Of a DNA stretch of 64,000 nucleotides, positions 9,301 to 19,983 are shown piece by piece (within the stretch, counting starts at the first letter, position 1; each line of letters opens with the position of its first letter). Made by a program: the position numbers and the translations under genes. Origin of the DNA: Epithemia pelagica (lineage: Eukaryota; Bacillariophyta; Bacillariophyceae; Surirellales; Surirellaceae); NCBI GenBank assembly GCA_946965045.2, contig OX337235.1:1302001-1366000 (forward strand), read 5' to 3'. Under the pieces are notes generated by a model. That model saw only the letters and a list, made by a program, of their open reading frames with translations. It ran no database searches and was not told the DNA's origin.

Positions 9301-10566
9301 TTCGCATGAGACTCTCGGCCCAACGAGATTCAGGACTCCACTCATTTTCCTTTAGTAAACAATATGCGTAAAACCAACCAAGGCTCACCACTCACTCGAT
9401 GGTGACGAGACGCTAGCACAACAATCAACCCGCCTCCTCTTTGCATACGAACAGCTACTAATAGAGAGCATCAACCTAGTTGTACATGCACGTATGTGTC
9501 GTAGGCCGTAGCTATCGTTTCCGCCGTCATTCATCTGTCTTCATCCATCCTCGTTCGCCACCCTCTCTTTTGCCTGCATCGATCCATTTGTCTTTGTCTT
9601 TCTTGATTGTCACCATGTCTACCAAGAGACTCAAGATTCCATGGATGGTTGTGATGGCGGCTGACTTGATTGTTGCGTTTGATGTTTGATTGTTTTGTTT
9701 TGTTTTGACGAAGAGCTGTTTGTTGCGTTCGCACGCCATTGTCGTTGATTGTTTTGTGTTCGATGTTGAATGTTGAATGCTCGTCAACGTCCAAGGATCA
9801 TTCCACCAAAGCCCCCTACCGTGAGGATCCGAGTGCTTTTCAGCCAGAAAGTTCAGGATCTTTCTTGGGATCTTTCTTCGTGTATCCAATGTTTCCAGTC
9901 GTGTATCCGTTGTTTCCAAGATGCTCTCAGAGTTTCCAATCGTGTGTCCGATGCTTCCATGTTGTTTCCATTTGATCTTCCACTTGTTTCCATTGTTTCC
10001 AGTCGTGTTCCCACTTGTTTCCGATGTTTCCAGTCACGCTTCCAGTTTTGGCGATATGTTTCCACTCGTGTTTCTAGAAAATTCATTAAATATATTGTTT
10101 ACCCCTGTGTCGTAGAGGACTCTAATTCATGTCCTTGTTTCTAATGGCAATAAATAATAGAGTGTGTGTGGTTCGCATCTTCAGAAACATATCATCACCA
10201 CTTATTGGGAAAACTCAATGCTTTTAAATACTTATCCTTTTTAATAGGAAACAGTCATTTTGGCCACTGGGAACAATATTCGTAGGTGTTCCAGGACCAA
10301 ACATTCCCCCCGGAACTCCGGAAGACACATGACTCTAGACTCTCACAATGTCCTTTGACCTTTGTAGAAATGACCACTGATCACTCTTGAAAGAAAAATC
10401 AAGATATCTTGTTGACTGTGTGTGACAACGACACAACGACGACGGTAACCGAGCGAACAACAACAATAATAGCGTCGATCAAGCTCTCGTCAAGAACCGA
10501 CATTACAAAGCAATTCAAACAACAAAAACTGTTTTCGATTTTTAACAACACATTTTTCTAGGCAAA
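9301..10566. other. intergenic with third GTTTCC array; 5' region of the kinase gene
   Basis: No supported gene. A short ATG frame at 9615 (24 codons) has no support. The third minisatellite lies at 9891-10076. The 490 bp upstream of the ATG at 10567 presumably hold the promoter and 5' UTR, with A-rich CAACAA stretches near 10450-10545; no defined promoter element could be called. Confidence 0.5.
9891..10076. repeat. GTTTCC minisatellite, array 3 (degenerate)
   Basis: Looser array of TTTCCAGTCGTG, TTTCCAATCGTG, TTCCATGTTG and TTTCCACTTG units. It is followed at about 10099 by TGTTTACCCCTGTGTCG, loosely like the DNA beside array 2, suggesting a related but decayed copy of the same repeat end. 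Confidence 0.7.
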
Positions 10567-12252
10567 ATGATGGATGCCCTGCAATCCGAGTTTGCCCAAG
10601 TGCAACATGTGGTGGAAGATGAAGAAGAGAAAAAGGAGGTGGTCTTGAATGCCGTTCGATCCAAATGCAACTCCATCGTACAGTCCAACGAAAAAGAAGA
10701 GTTGGGTGATTTGGGTCGTTTGGCACACTTGGTCGAATCGGGGAGTGGAACACTGCAAGCGGAATTGATCGCCGGTGGGAAAACCAATTATTCCTTCAAA
10801 GTGTTTGTTTCGAAGACTGATAGTACCAACGAAGGAGAGAAACAGGTTGAAAATGCAGTGGACAACCTTGCCATTTATACCAAGCTGTATCTCCCACACG
10901 CTATTTGGGATAAGGATCACAACTTTGAGTTTGACATTGAACGTGCCGTGAGTGAATTCGAAACCTTACAAAAGCTCGATCGAATTGGCAACGAAGCAGA
11001 CGCCACTCCATTTCCAGTTGTCTCGTCCTATTGCGTTTTGGATGTGGAGGGTGATGCCAAGTTATTGTTGGCCGAGTGGGCAACCAACACGGAAGAACAG
11101 TGGGCCAATCAGTTTATCGATGGGGAAGTAGATGAGAGAATTGTGCACAAGGCGGCCGAGGCTTTTGCCATTCTCAATCTTACCCAGGTGGACCAAGCGT
11201 GGAACGACAGTGCGCGAAGCGCCCTTTTGTCCGTCTGCTCCATGGTAAAACTTCATTTCACCAAACTCACCATGGCTCCGGACGAAGACTGTGATGCCTT
11301 GATGAACTTACTCAAGGAAGTGGGACAAGGAACCTTTGACAATGTGGTAGACAAATATTCTCATCAGATCATGGAAGTGAGAGAGTCACTCTGTCACAGC
11401 GACAGCCATCCGTTTAACATTTTGGTCGAAACAAAATGTAAAAGTACTGAAAACGACTACGAAAAAGTGTTTGGACCGAATGGGAATGTGATTCTCTGTG
11501 ATTGGGAAACTGCCATTTGTGGTCCTCTGGGACGAGATGCCGGAACCTTCATGTCGTTTCCCACCGCCTGCGCGCTTTGTCTGGCCGTTCAAGGTCATAA
11601 AGACGAAGCAATGCACTTGGTAGATTGCGCCGCACAGTTTTGGGATACCTACGCAAAAACCTTGTCTGAACGGACGAACAACAAAAAGGATGAGGCAGAA
11701 TTATGTACGATTTACCGCGCGGCCATGGCAGCCATGGGTTCCTTTCTATTATTCAATCTTTATATGCTGGGTGTACTAATGGATACACTGCCGTTGGAGG
11801 GCGTCCCAGGCGATGAAGCCGACAAGGCACGGGCTTCAATTGGCATTGTAGGAATGAAGTTACTCCTGGTGGGCTTTGGTGAAACAACAACAATACCATC
11901 CACCAAGGGTGACGAAAATCAAACCCCGAATTTAGAAAGTCTGGACGGACTTAAGGAGTTTTATCAAAATCTCATGAACAATCAAATTGATGAGCTTGTG
12001 TTGGCGAACCGACGCACAAAGCCCCGCCGGGCTTCCTTTTTACGGAGCTTGCATCGGCGAGTCAGTGATGCATCCACTGTAGAGGAGGCAACAAAACGCT
12101 TGACCACCCAGGGATTGGATCATTCCTTTCATCGAAGAATCTCGGCTTTTGATAGCTCTGATTTGGGAGCCTCCATGTGCAGCTTTATGGACGATGATTT
12201 GGACATGTTCCCTGTAAGCGAAGAAATGAAAATGCAGTGGGCGGATGACTAG
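10567..12252 (+). CDS. APH-superfamily kinase, 5-methylthioribose-kinase-like
   Basis: Single-exon, 561 aa from ATG at 10567. The fold is the aminoglycoside-phosphotransferase/choline-kinase type: an N-lobe ELIAGGKTNYSFKVFV (ATP-loop-like), the Brenner-type catalytic motif CHSDSHPFNIL and the metal-binding stretch NVILCDWETAICGPLGRDAG, which matches the HxDxHxxN and D-x-E/GP-x-G-D-x-G pattern of 5-methylthioribose kinase in the methionine salvage cycle. It is longer than typical MTR kinases (about 400 aa). The extra C-terminal tail is rich in basophilic phosphosite motifs (RRASF, RRVSD, HRRISAF) and ends acidic, suggesting added regulation. Substrate could instead be choline, ethanolamine or another small molecule. 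No targeting peptide seen, so probably cytosolic. Confidence 0.75.
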   Translation: MMDALQSEFAQVQHVVEDEEEKKEVVLNAVRSKCNSIVQSNEKEELGDLGRLAHLVESGSGTLQAELIAGGKTNYSFKVFVSKTDSTNEGEKQVENAVDNLAIYTKLYLPHAIWDKDHNFEFDIERAVSEFETLQKLDRIGNEADATPFPVVSSYCVLDVEGDAKLLLAEWATNTEEQWANQFIDGEVDERIVHKAAEAFAILNLTQVDQAWNDSARSALLSVCSMVKLHFTKLTMAPDEDCDALMNLLKEVGQGTFDNVVDKYSHQIMEVRESLCHSDSHPFNILVETKCKSTENDYEKVFGPNGNVILCDWETAICGPLGRDAGTFMSFPTACALCLAVQGHKDEAMHLVDCAAQFWDTYAKTLSERTNNKKDEAELCTIYRAAMAAMGSFLLFNLYMLGVLMDTLPLEGVPGDEADKARASIGIVGMKLLLVGFGETTTIPSTKGDENQTPNLESLDGLKEFYQNLMNNQIDELVLANRRTKPRRASFLRSLHRRVSDASTVEEATKRLTTQGLDHSFHRRISAFDSSDLGASMCSFMDDDLDMFPVSEEMKMQWADD

Positions 12253-12902
12253 AGGAATAGCGACAAGGGTCTTAGCAAAAATAAATTAGCAATGTTGTAC
12301 TAGTAGAATGTCTCGTATCACAACAGTTCTCAGGTGTGTCAATCGAAAAGGACGAGTAAATGTTCCGACTGTGGCATGATGAGACTAATTGCTGTTCGCT
12401 TTTGCCTACGCGTTATGCGGATCGACATGCTTCAGCGATCTGTACAGAAGCCCAATGTTTGGTGAGTGGTTTCAATGTCCATTGATCCAGTCAATGCAAC
12501 ACCTGACAATAAGAAAAGTCATGACACGGTTTGCAGAAAACCAGGTCGTGTCGACCCGAAGAGACTCAATGGGGAACGTGTACCGAAACCAACGAGAAAC
12601 TAGCATGACCAGTCGCCCTGCTGGTGGAGTATGCGACTCCCAAATCATAACACGTTCACTTTTGACCCGAGTAGTCAGAAAAGTCCTGTAGCCGCACGCA
12701 TTTACGGAATGTTCCAATGATAGAAAATAACTACTACCCTGGACTTTCGCCAAATGGTATCTCATGGCGCTCCGGTTACATATGCGGCCCAAACTGAAAC
12801 GCCACCCATTTTTCAGAACTTACCTGCGAGGACAGCGTAGGCCGTTCGCTACTGCCATGTACAACCCGATCGGTTCGAATCATGTCGAGGAATTGCCGGT
12901 CT
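12253..12902. other. intergenic between convergent genes
   Basis: Holds the 3' ends of the kinase (plus) and LRR gene (minus). Frames up to 106 codons are present without recognisable content. Confidence 0.55.
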
Positions 12903-14435
12903 CTATTTGTTTGCCATGTAACTGTGCAGCGGCAATGAATGACGAAGAAAGAGGTAAATGGGTGATACTTCTCCATAGCTGACTCCAAGTCTCTCAACTA
13001 GCTTTGGCCATAGACAAGAAGAAATGTTTGTTCCAGTGTTGTCCCTTCGTTTGGTGTCGGTGTTGTTACTGTTCTGACGAGTGGCAGTCAAAATCAATGT
13101 ACGTATCATCCACAATAATCGATTTCGATAGAGGATACGAATGGCTGTAACATTGTGATGAAAACCTTTCGAGCCCAACACAACACTTGTCAAACTCATG
13201 TTTTGTTGCATGGAAGAAACAAAAAACTCTTCTCCTTGGTAGTCACTCCCAAAGGAATCCAACTCCAGTCGGAGAAGTGTTCTTGATTCGAGCAAGGGCT
13301 TGATCCAATGTCCGGCATCCCAATGAATGGCAGCAGCTTCCACAGTACCTCTCATGTCAAATCGCCACAGCGTTTGTCGATTTCGCCCCAGGGCCATGCA
13401 AAGCCGATCACGTATTTCGACTCCCATACGGCAATCCTTGACGACAAGCTGTCCCAAACAAGGGCAGACTTCAATCGACTTTAGGAAGTGAACAAATTTG
13501 GAATCATCCCCTCCATCCTTTATTTGGAACAGTTCACGATTTCCGCTCACATCGAGATGCTGGACCGCGTCAAGAGAGCTCATCAATCGAGCCAAGGACG
13601 GAAATGACTCCGGGGACAAGACTCCAGTGGTCCACGCGAGATGTTCGGGCCACCGATTCGTGGTTGCCATGCTTTCGACAAAGATCCGAAGATGGTCATC
13701 GCCCAATTCTAGACAGCGGTTGAATGTTAGCGACTTGAGCCTCTGACGCTGACTAAAGGCCTGGCCCAGATTCTGAAGAAACTCCTTGTCGATTGGACAG
13801 CAGTCGAACGCGAGTTCTTGTAGGGAATCATTGCTAGGACTCAACAATGCCCCTGATAGACACTCGGTGCTGATGGAGTTTCCAAACAGTTGACCACTCG
13901 TAATAGTGATGCTGCAAAGCTTTGGCATACGACAAAGGCCTCCAAGCAGCTGTGCCATGTTTTCACTGATCCACGGTTCGCCAGATCGTCCCTTCTCTAA
14001 CAAGAGGAATTCGACAAGATGCGATCCGAGAGAATGAATGAATTTCACGAAAGCAGGAAAGGATCCATTTGTCTGATCAATTTCCAATCGTTCCAGTTTC
14101 ACTTTTGACGGACGATGAGATGAAGGCAGCTGAAGGATCGAATCTTTGAGGTACTCGAAACCCAAATGGTTTATTTGAGCACTCGAGATCTCTAAATGTT
14201 GAAAGGCTGCCAATCGCTTCTTCAAGGATTCTTCCCAGCAATTTTTTAGATTTTCCAACAACCGATGTTCATCATCGTTTTCCGTTTCGTCGTTATGATT
14301 GTTGTTCAGATCATTTTCGGGCAAGTCAAGATCATGATCCATTAATTGTGGTTGTTCCTCGGAAACAGAATCCGTTTCATTTTGCATGTCATCCAACGCT
14401 TCAACATTTCTTTGATCCTCATCCTCCTCAGCCAT
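12903..14435 (-). CDS. leucine-rich-repeat (RNI-like) protein, 510 aa
   Basis: Single-exon reading from ATG at 14435 to TAG at 12903. Residues 1-60 are strongly acidic and Asn-rich (disordered). From about 70 onward it has irregular ribonuclease-inhibitor-like LRRs: FQHLEISSAQINHLG, VKLERLEID, PKLCSITITSGQ, DSLQELAFDCCPI, RLKSLTFNRCLELGDD, VQHLDVSGN, CLGQLVVKDCRM and TLLRLELDSFG. The ending (NRLLWMIRTL ... LWPKLVERLG ... SPIYLFLRH) follows a style common in diatom LRR proteins, from memory. No signal peptide or TM segment, so it is probably an intracellular interaction scaffold of unknown partner. Confidence 0.8.
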   Translation of the reverse strand: MAEEDEDQRNVEALDDMQNETDSVSEEQPQLMDHDLDLPENDLNNNHNDETENDDEHRLLENLKNCWEESLKKRLAAFQHLEISSAQINHLGFEYLKDSILQLPSSHRPSKVKLERLEIDQTNGSFPAFVKFIHSLGSHLVEFLLLEKGRSGEPWISENMAQLLGGLCRMPKLCSITITSGQLFGNSISTECLSGALLSPSNDSLQELAFDCCPIDKEFLQNLGQAFSQRQRLKSLTFNRCLELGDDHLRIFVESMATTNRWPEHLAWTTGVLSPESFPSLARLMSSLDAVQHLDVSGNRELFQIKDGGDDSKFVHFLKSIEVCPCLGQLVVKDCRMGVEIRDRLCMALGRNRQTLWRFDMRGTVEAAAIHWDAGHWIKPLLESRTLLRLELDSFGSDYQGEEFFVSSMQQNMSLTSVVLGSKGFHHNVTAIRILYRNRLLWMIRTLILTATRQNSNNTDTKRRDNTGTNISSCLWPKLVERLGVSYGEVSPIYLFLRHSLPLHSYMANK

Positions 14436-14506
14436 GGTTCAAGTTTGACCAGTTGCTTTCCTTCTTTCTCTCCCCCTCTCTTGCTCGGACTCTCCTGGCG
14501 TCAAAA

Positions 14507-14881
14507 ATGGACGAGAGACGCGATCACCATGGCCGCTCGAGGAAGAGCGACTCGGATGCCACCACACACAGATCAGTGTCCGGAGCAGCAGGCGCGGTCA
14601 GCGATATGCGCGTGGTCGTGGTCTTGGTCATGGGGGTCTCGGTCTCTGCGCAGTTTTTGTTCGCAACACACATGCCGGCTGCACGAAATATTTCGCATGT
14701 TGCAGTCGCTCCAAGGCACTTTGCACTTCCTCGCGCTGATTTCACATTCGCAAGAACACCGAAACGGAAAACGGTTTGCTACGTACGCCAAGATTTGGCG
14801 ATCAGGTCGTGCATCTCTTTTTTCTGTATCCTTCATACCGGGATGCCAGCAAGCAATCAAGCCATCACAAAAATTCTGTGA
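14507..14881 (+). CDS. doubtful small membrane protein frame, 124 codons
   Basis: ATG at 14507 opens a frame, 71 bp from the divergent LRR start. The N-terminus is basic/His-rich, followed by one hydrophobic stretch (MRVVVVLVMGVSVSAQFLF). No domain was recognised. An overlapping frame of similar length exists on the same strand, so this may be chance or part of a 5' UTR. Confidence 0.2.
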   Translation: MDERRDHHGRSRKSDSDATTHRSVSGAAGAVSDMRVVVVLVMGVSVSAQFLFATHMPAARNISHVAVAPRHFALPRADFTFARTPKRKTVCYVRQDLAIRSCISFFCILHTGMPASNQAITKIL

Positions 14882-15697
14882 CGACTGACTGTCCACAGTC
14901 CATACTTGCTTGATAGGCGAGGACATTACTCCTACATCATACTATATCAGATCCAAAAAGAATATGCAACAAAGTATTGACATGAGTGCTCTCACTCGAA
15001 TCGGCCATGCCTCGCTGGCCCCCTCTGTGCCACCTCCCATGATTGGCCGTATCATTGCGATCGATCACCATTGCTCATCCTTGCCCAAAGAAAACTGGGG
15101 ACAATTTCACCGCACATTCCATTCGTCATGCTACAATTGGGACGCCCGGAACTCCAAGCTGCTCAAGAAAATTAGAAGAGGCGTTTGGTGTCGATTCCGA
15201 CAATAAAAATTCATCCAAGGCCGACTTCACGTCGACGACATGACAAGGCTACATCAACAACCATTGAAGTTTATGAAATTCTACATGGATTCACCACGTT
15301 GGCTTTGTTTTCATGAAAATCATGAGGGTCTCCAAATGGTTAGCTCGAGAAGATGACACAGAGATCATGAACTCTCTTGTACGGCTCCGCCCGCTCTTCC
15401 GTCTCCCAGTCCCCGCCCCTGTTTTGTTCCCATAGGGACATGACGTATTGGAGACCCTTTGGCCAGATTGTTCTCTGGTGATACGTAAGAATGAACTTAT
15501 AGCAACCTCTTTTTTCTGAAACAAGACTGGCGATTGCCCTAGGCTCAACCTTGTTGTAGGAATGATGCAGCCAGTTCACGCATTGGTTGCACCAAAAGTG
15601 CAAACTCAGGCTCTGGACAAGACGATCCAGTCAAAGATCTCTTTGCCCCAATTCGCTGAGTGATCAAATTTGGTGGAATCTTTTTCAAGAGTGTGTT
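14882..15697. other. intergenic, no supported gene
   Basis: Short frames only. The last part is the 3' region of the fluoride channel gene on the minus strand. Confidence 0.5.
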
Positions 15698-17154
15698 TCA
15701 GTCACCGGATCGTGCAATGGGACTAAAGACCAGTAGCCCTAGCAACATGGCCAGGATGAGCGATCCACTGACGTACGCGAGCGATTGTTTCGGGTTATCC
15801 ATGGTAGCCATCTCCTTGATCATGGTCGAGACCGTGCTAAGACTCCCGGCAAATCCCACCTTGACGGCTGGTAACAATTCGGATAACCACGGATCATGAT
15901 AATCGGACAGATATCGCAGTTCGACCGCTGCGATCAATGCCGAAATAGTGGAAGCGAGGAGATTGGCAAACAATGTTCCACGGGGTATCCACGACCAGCG
16001 GTTCGGAACCCCACAGAATGGACCTCGCGTTGGATCGTTCCAGGCCGACAATTTCCATCGAACCAGGGCACCGACTGGGGCCATGGCCAAACCCAATACT
16101 CGTGCCTCGTATTGTTCAATGTCGTATATCAATGCCCCCACCAAAAAGTAAGTCACAAAAGCTGCGACAAAGAAGAGAGGTCCAAAGTAGACATTGAAGA
16201 TCAGTGTGATCCATTTCCACCAACGTGAGTCACCTCTCCATTCGCCGTACTTGTCTGTGTCTTCTTCGCAGTGATTGGAGACTGGTTCTGCCCCGTGAGT
16301 CAGATTTGTTGTGAGTTGTACATCGTCATGTTCGTCAACAATTTCTGCATTCGAATGTTCAAAGAAGGAAGCCAAAACACCGTGCGTATGAAGACCTAAG
16401 ATGAAGAACGCATATGCACAACTCACTCCAATCACGTAACCACACAGAGCCGGGACGACTTGTGGACCGAGTACAGTGCCTGACCCATCCAACATTCGAA
16501 CCATTTGAGCGTTCCACGAAGCGACTGTGAAAGATACGATTTGAGCAGAGGAAATGACACCATCGATACAACAACAGCTCTACCACAAACGTAGTACTCA
16601 CAGGTAGTCAAGCAACCACAGAAACCCGTACTTAGTCCGATACGCAACGCCTCGTGTTTCTGGAGAGGATGTTGGGGATGAAACCATGGCAATGTGTGCG
16701 TCGAGTCTGTCTTGGAGATCAGTCCCATGAGAAAACACCCAATCATGTTGGCCGGGAGATCCAAGAACAAGGCTCCTCCCGTTTGTTCCGTCGTACCACT
16801 GTTGGTGACACAAATCTTGACAAAGAAGGGAGAAAGGTAGTCGTCAGGAGCGTCGTCTCGTCCCTGACTGCAGTCGGACCCAAAAAAGCGACCGATAAAA
16901 ACTCGAAACACTTCTCCAAAGGTTGCAAATAAGGCAATGTAGAGAGTCATCGCATTTTGATGCCATTCATGGTACTCGTCATCTTTCTCATCGACCACGG
17001 ATTTTGACGAGTCGTCGTTGTGTTTGTCGACACCTTCCTCTATTACGTCTTCATCATCTTCAGCAACTCTAGTTCGTTCTTCAGACTCTTTTCTTCCTGT
17101 ATCTTTTCTGTCAACGTCCTCCCGGAAAGCCTGAACCTCTTGCTCATGGCCCAT
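15698..17154 (-). CDS. FEX: fluoride exporter with two fused CrcB domains (FEX-type)
   Basis: Two minus-strand exons, 17154-16602 and 16524-15698, with a 77-nt intron (GTGAGT..TCACAG). Splicing restores GFCGCLTT-FASWNAQMVRM, the Fluc/FEX pore motif, across the junction; 459 aa. Domain 1 has GEVFRVFIGRFFG, LDLPANMIGCFLMGL and the split pore motif. Domain 2 has GALVRWKLS, PRGTLFANLLAS and VGFAGSLSTVSTMIKE. A hydrophilic acidic linker (about 40 residues) and an extra TM helix join them, as in eukaryotic FEX proteins that mimic the bacterial CrcB dimer in one chain. It should export F- at the plasma membrane or an internal membrane. The N-terminus is a charged cytosolic extension. The in-frame codon at 17196 is TTG and a TGA lies 4 codons upstream of it, so ATG 17154 is preferred. 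Confidence 0.92.
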
Positions 17155-17396
17155 TTCCTGACGGCCAAACACACCAAACGAGGAGCGATGATACAACAGA
17201 AGAATTCAATGGACAGCAAACGCGCAGCCCCCATAATGACCGTGGTTTTGTGGTTGTGGTTGTGGGGATTATCAAAGTTTTCAGTGTGACACGTGTTGAT
17301 CTGCTTGGAAGCGAGCCATCTCAAAGTACTTACCGAAATCGCGCATGCACCTGTAAGTTACTAGCATGTCAGTCTTTTCCAAACGCGTGCTGAACT

Positions 17397-17490
17397 CGTG
17401 CGCGCCACATACATATTATTGTATCTTGTACTTGCTCTATTATTTTATTATTGTATTCGTCCCCGGCCAAAATACGTGCGCGCCACATAC
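17397..17490 (+). repeat. short direct repeat CGTGCGCGCCACATAC
   Basis: The same 16-bp sequence occurs at 17397-17412 and 17475-17490 (78 bp apart), just upstream of the sulfotransferase ATG and downstream of the fluoride channel's divergent 5' end. It could be a regulatory site pair or a small duplication. Confidence 0.6.
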
Positions 17491-17569
17491 GAGCCCCCAA
17501 AATACCGGTCAGACAGACAGAATAAACGTTAACTCTAATGTGTGACGTCTACCGCCCGTCTCACCAGCC

Positions 17570-19009
17570 ATGCGTCTAAGTAATCCTTCCATTGTAAGGG
17601 CCGGCGTCGAAATGACATTTGGTGGTTGGCATTTTCACAAATTTGGGCTCTCGTCACAAAATGGCCATCAGCCGCACTCAAAAATTCGTAAAACGATGCT
17701 AGATCTAAGAGCAATGGCCATGACAAGGCGATCCACCATATTCATCATAATTCTCATCGTGGTCCTCCTCAATGCCATGAACTCGAGACAGAACCAGGCA
17801 CTTAGTGATTTTGCTAGGGTCGTATCGGAACGACGACAGGGAGCATGTGAGGATGCAAGTAATGCTTCGACGAAGATAGTACCTCATTCGAGCTCCTCGA
17901 AAGTCATCTTGCGGGGAGCATCGGCTGTCGAACGAAAGATGCTCCAAGCTCGTGTTCAGAAAGAAGTCGATAAATTCTTGCGAAAGCTCAAGTCTTCAGA
18001 GAACAAAACCCGAATCCGTCGCTCCTTGCTTCCTCCCCACACACCAGGGGCGGTAATTCATATTGGCAAGACGGGAGGATCCAGTTTGACTCATATTTTG
18101 GAACATAGTTGTCATTCTTTCATACGGAAACCTTGTCCTGGTTTTCAAGAAAAGACAAAAAGGACTTCTGTCTTGTCCAAAACGGCAACCTATGTCCATG
18201 TTCCAGATTTTCGCCTGCTGAATCAAACCAAAAGTGGATACACCAACTTCTTTTTTTACACGGTTACATCGCGGGATCCTTTCCAACGAGCACCCTCGGC
18301 CTACACATTTGAGCATCCTCGAAATTCCCCCAAATTCAAGCGAAACAAAAGGGTCTATTCATGCTTCCCTACGTTGGAACGAATGACGGAGCTGCTCGGC
18401 GACAACCCGACAGACTACCACAACGAAGAAAACCCCGATTCGGACACACGGGCTTCCTCTATCCCGCCTGATAAGTGTGCTAATCTTACGAGGGCAGTTC
18501 TGGATGGACAACATGAACTTCCCGATCATTTTTATTTTGGGTATCGCAAAGTACTGGAAGAGTTCTCTCTTCAGTATCGACAAGGCATGGACGTCGGAGG
18601 CGTCAACGAAACAAGGAGTGTACCTGGTGCTCTTGACGATGCCAAAGAAAGAAATACCATCCCTCCTCTCGTCATTTTGACGATTCGTAACGAACACTTG
18701 TGGGATGACTACGTTGGAGTCCACTATTGGCTGTCTGGAACGTCCCCGAATGAGACACGCCGACAAACAGACGCTCCCTATGTACCGTTTTCAACGGAAC
18801 GAAAACAGGAAACATTTGTAGTGGACAAGAGCATCTCCTCCCTGGGCCGAACACGACTCTGTCGAGCCCTGCAAAGTGAATACGAGGCCTACCTGGAATT
18901 ACTCCGCCGTTCCATCAATCTTTCACAAGAGGAAAAGAATGAAAGTTTGGAGATCTCGCGGAAAAGTTGTCCAGACCTGGAGATTCTGAAAACTGTCGAG
19001 TTTGCATAA
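17570..19009 (+). CDS. type II membrane sulfotransferase
   Basis: Single exon, 479 aa from ATG at 17570. One TM anchor near residues 55-70 (STIFIIILIVVLLNAM) after a short basic N-terminus gives Golgi type II topology. The luminal domain has the 5'-phosphosulfate loop AVIHIGKTGGSSL (residues 161-173, with catalytic-type Lys167) and the 3'-phosphate motif TVTSRDPFQRAPSAYTF (about 231-247). This is the pattern of PAPS-dependent carbohydrate sulfotransferases (HS2ST/Gal-3-OST-like fold). N-glycosylation sequons (NLT, NET, NLS) fit a luminal location. Likely role: sulfation of cell-wall or secreted glycans; the acceptor cannot be read from sequence. Further in-frame ATGs at residues 15, 43, 49 and 51 leave the start uncertain. 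Confidence 0.85.
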   Translation: MRLSNPSIVRAGVEMTFGGWHFHKFGLSSQNGHQPHSKIRKTMLDLRAMAMTRRSTIFIIILIVVLLNAMNSRQNQALSDFARVVSERRQGACEDASNASTKIVPHSSSSKVILRGASAVERKMLQARVQKEVDKFLRKLKSSENKTRIRRSLLPPHTPGAVIHIGKTGGSSLTHILEHSCHSFIRKPCPGFQEKTKRTSVLSKTATYVHVPDFRLLNQTKSGYTNFFFYTVTSRDPFQRAPSAYTFEHPRNSPKFKRNKRVYSCFPTLERMTELLGDNPTDYHNEENPDSDTRASSIPPDKCANLTRAVLDGQHELPDHFYFGYRKVLEEFSLQYRQGMDVGGVNETRSVPGALDDAKERNTIPPLVILTIRNEHLWDDYVGVHYWLSGTSPNETRRQTDAPYVPFSTERKQETFVVDKSISSLGRTRLCRALQSEYEAYLELLRRSINLSQEEKNESLEISRKSCPDLEILKTVEFA

Positions 19010-19983
19010 CCCCCGACGAGTCGCAATCAGGAGGTTTTGTCTAGCCCATCCGGTTGACACGTTCATATGTTGTCGTCCAGGGAACAAAGGAGCCGAACGG
19101 TCATCTCTCGTCGCTCTCTCCTCTGATGACGAGTTTTGCGACTCAGGTCCGTCCCATGTAGACGATATAGCAACCGTGCGCAAGGAGTCCAGGAGGAATG
19201 TGTTGTTCCGGTTCCACCAAAGCTCATTTGTTTTGTCCTGCACCACAAAACTAGAGTTTCCCGCTCCTGTGTCGACCGAGAACGGTCCGAGCTGCCACGA
19301 TGAGATCCAATAATGGCTTGGTCAAGCCCTGCTTTATGCACGAAACCGCATACTAAAACAAGGGTTCCTCTACTCATAGTTTCATGTTGCGAGGGAGTCG
19401 ATCGAATCGTGCTCCCCTAGCTAGTAAGAAACCATAGACTAGGTCATTCCTCGGCTTCACAGTCTCGCGTACCTGTTTGCTCAACGACCGACGCATCGTT
19501 TGCGGTTGCGATCCATTCTTCTGGCAATTCTGGACAAAAACCATTCGCCGCAATGAATCATTGTCGAACTACGCCTATATCTCCGTTCGATGATACGAGT
19601 GGATCATGGTCGGTGAGATAGCATTGCTAGCTACTCCAACCTGAGACTTCCCCGCGTTTCGGTTTCGATACAGGAAATGGAAAATGGGGAAAACATTGCA
19701 CATCTGTTTGGTTGGGGGATGTGGGAATGGATGCTTCGTATGAGATGAAACGCTTCGTATTTTCCACAATCGATCCCTCCTCGCCACTTTTGGCCAGAGT
19801 CTAGCTAGTACAGTCAACGAAGCAGTTGGAACGCGCGAGAAGGAAAGAAAGGCGAGCTGTCGTCGACCTCACAAAATTGCCGTCACTCGGGTTGGTTCGT
19901 GGAAGTGGAAGTGCATTTTTTCTAGATCCATCGCTTTGCGTCATTCCTTGTTCAACCAAAGGACAAGATCTGCGTGTCAAATA
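19010..19983. other. intergenic, presumed 5' region of the UBA/polyQ gene
   Basis: No supported gene. Frames of about 60-107 codons, mostly opposite the sulfotransferase 3' end, have no recognisable content. Confidence 0.5.

Noticed and set aside
9100-9355. Thr/Gly/Asn-rich frames in the GTTTCC array
   Set aside because: Produced by the tandem repeat; no transcript-like features.
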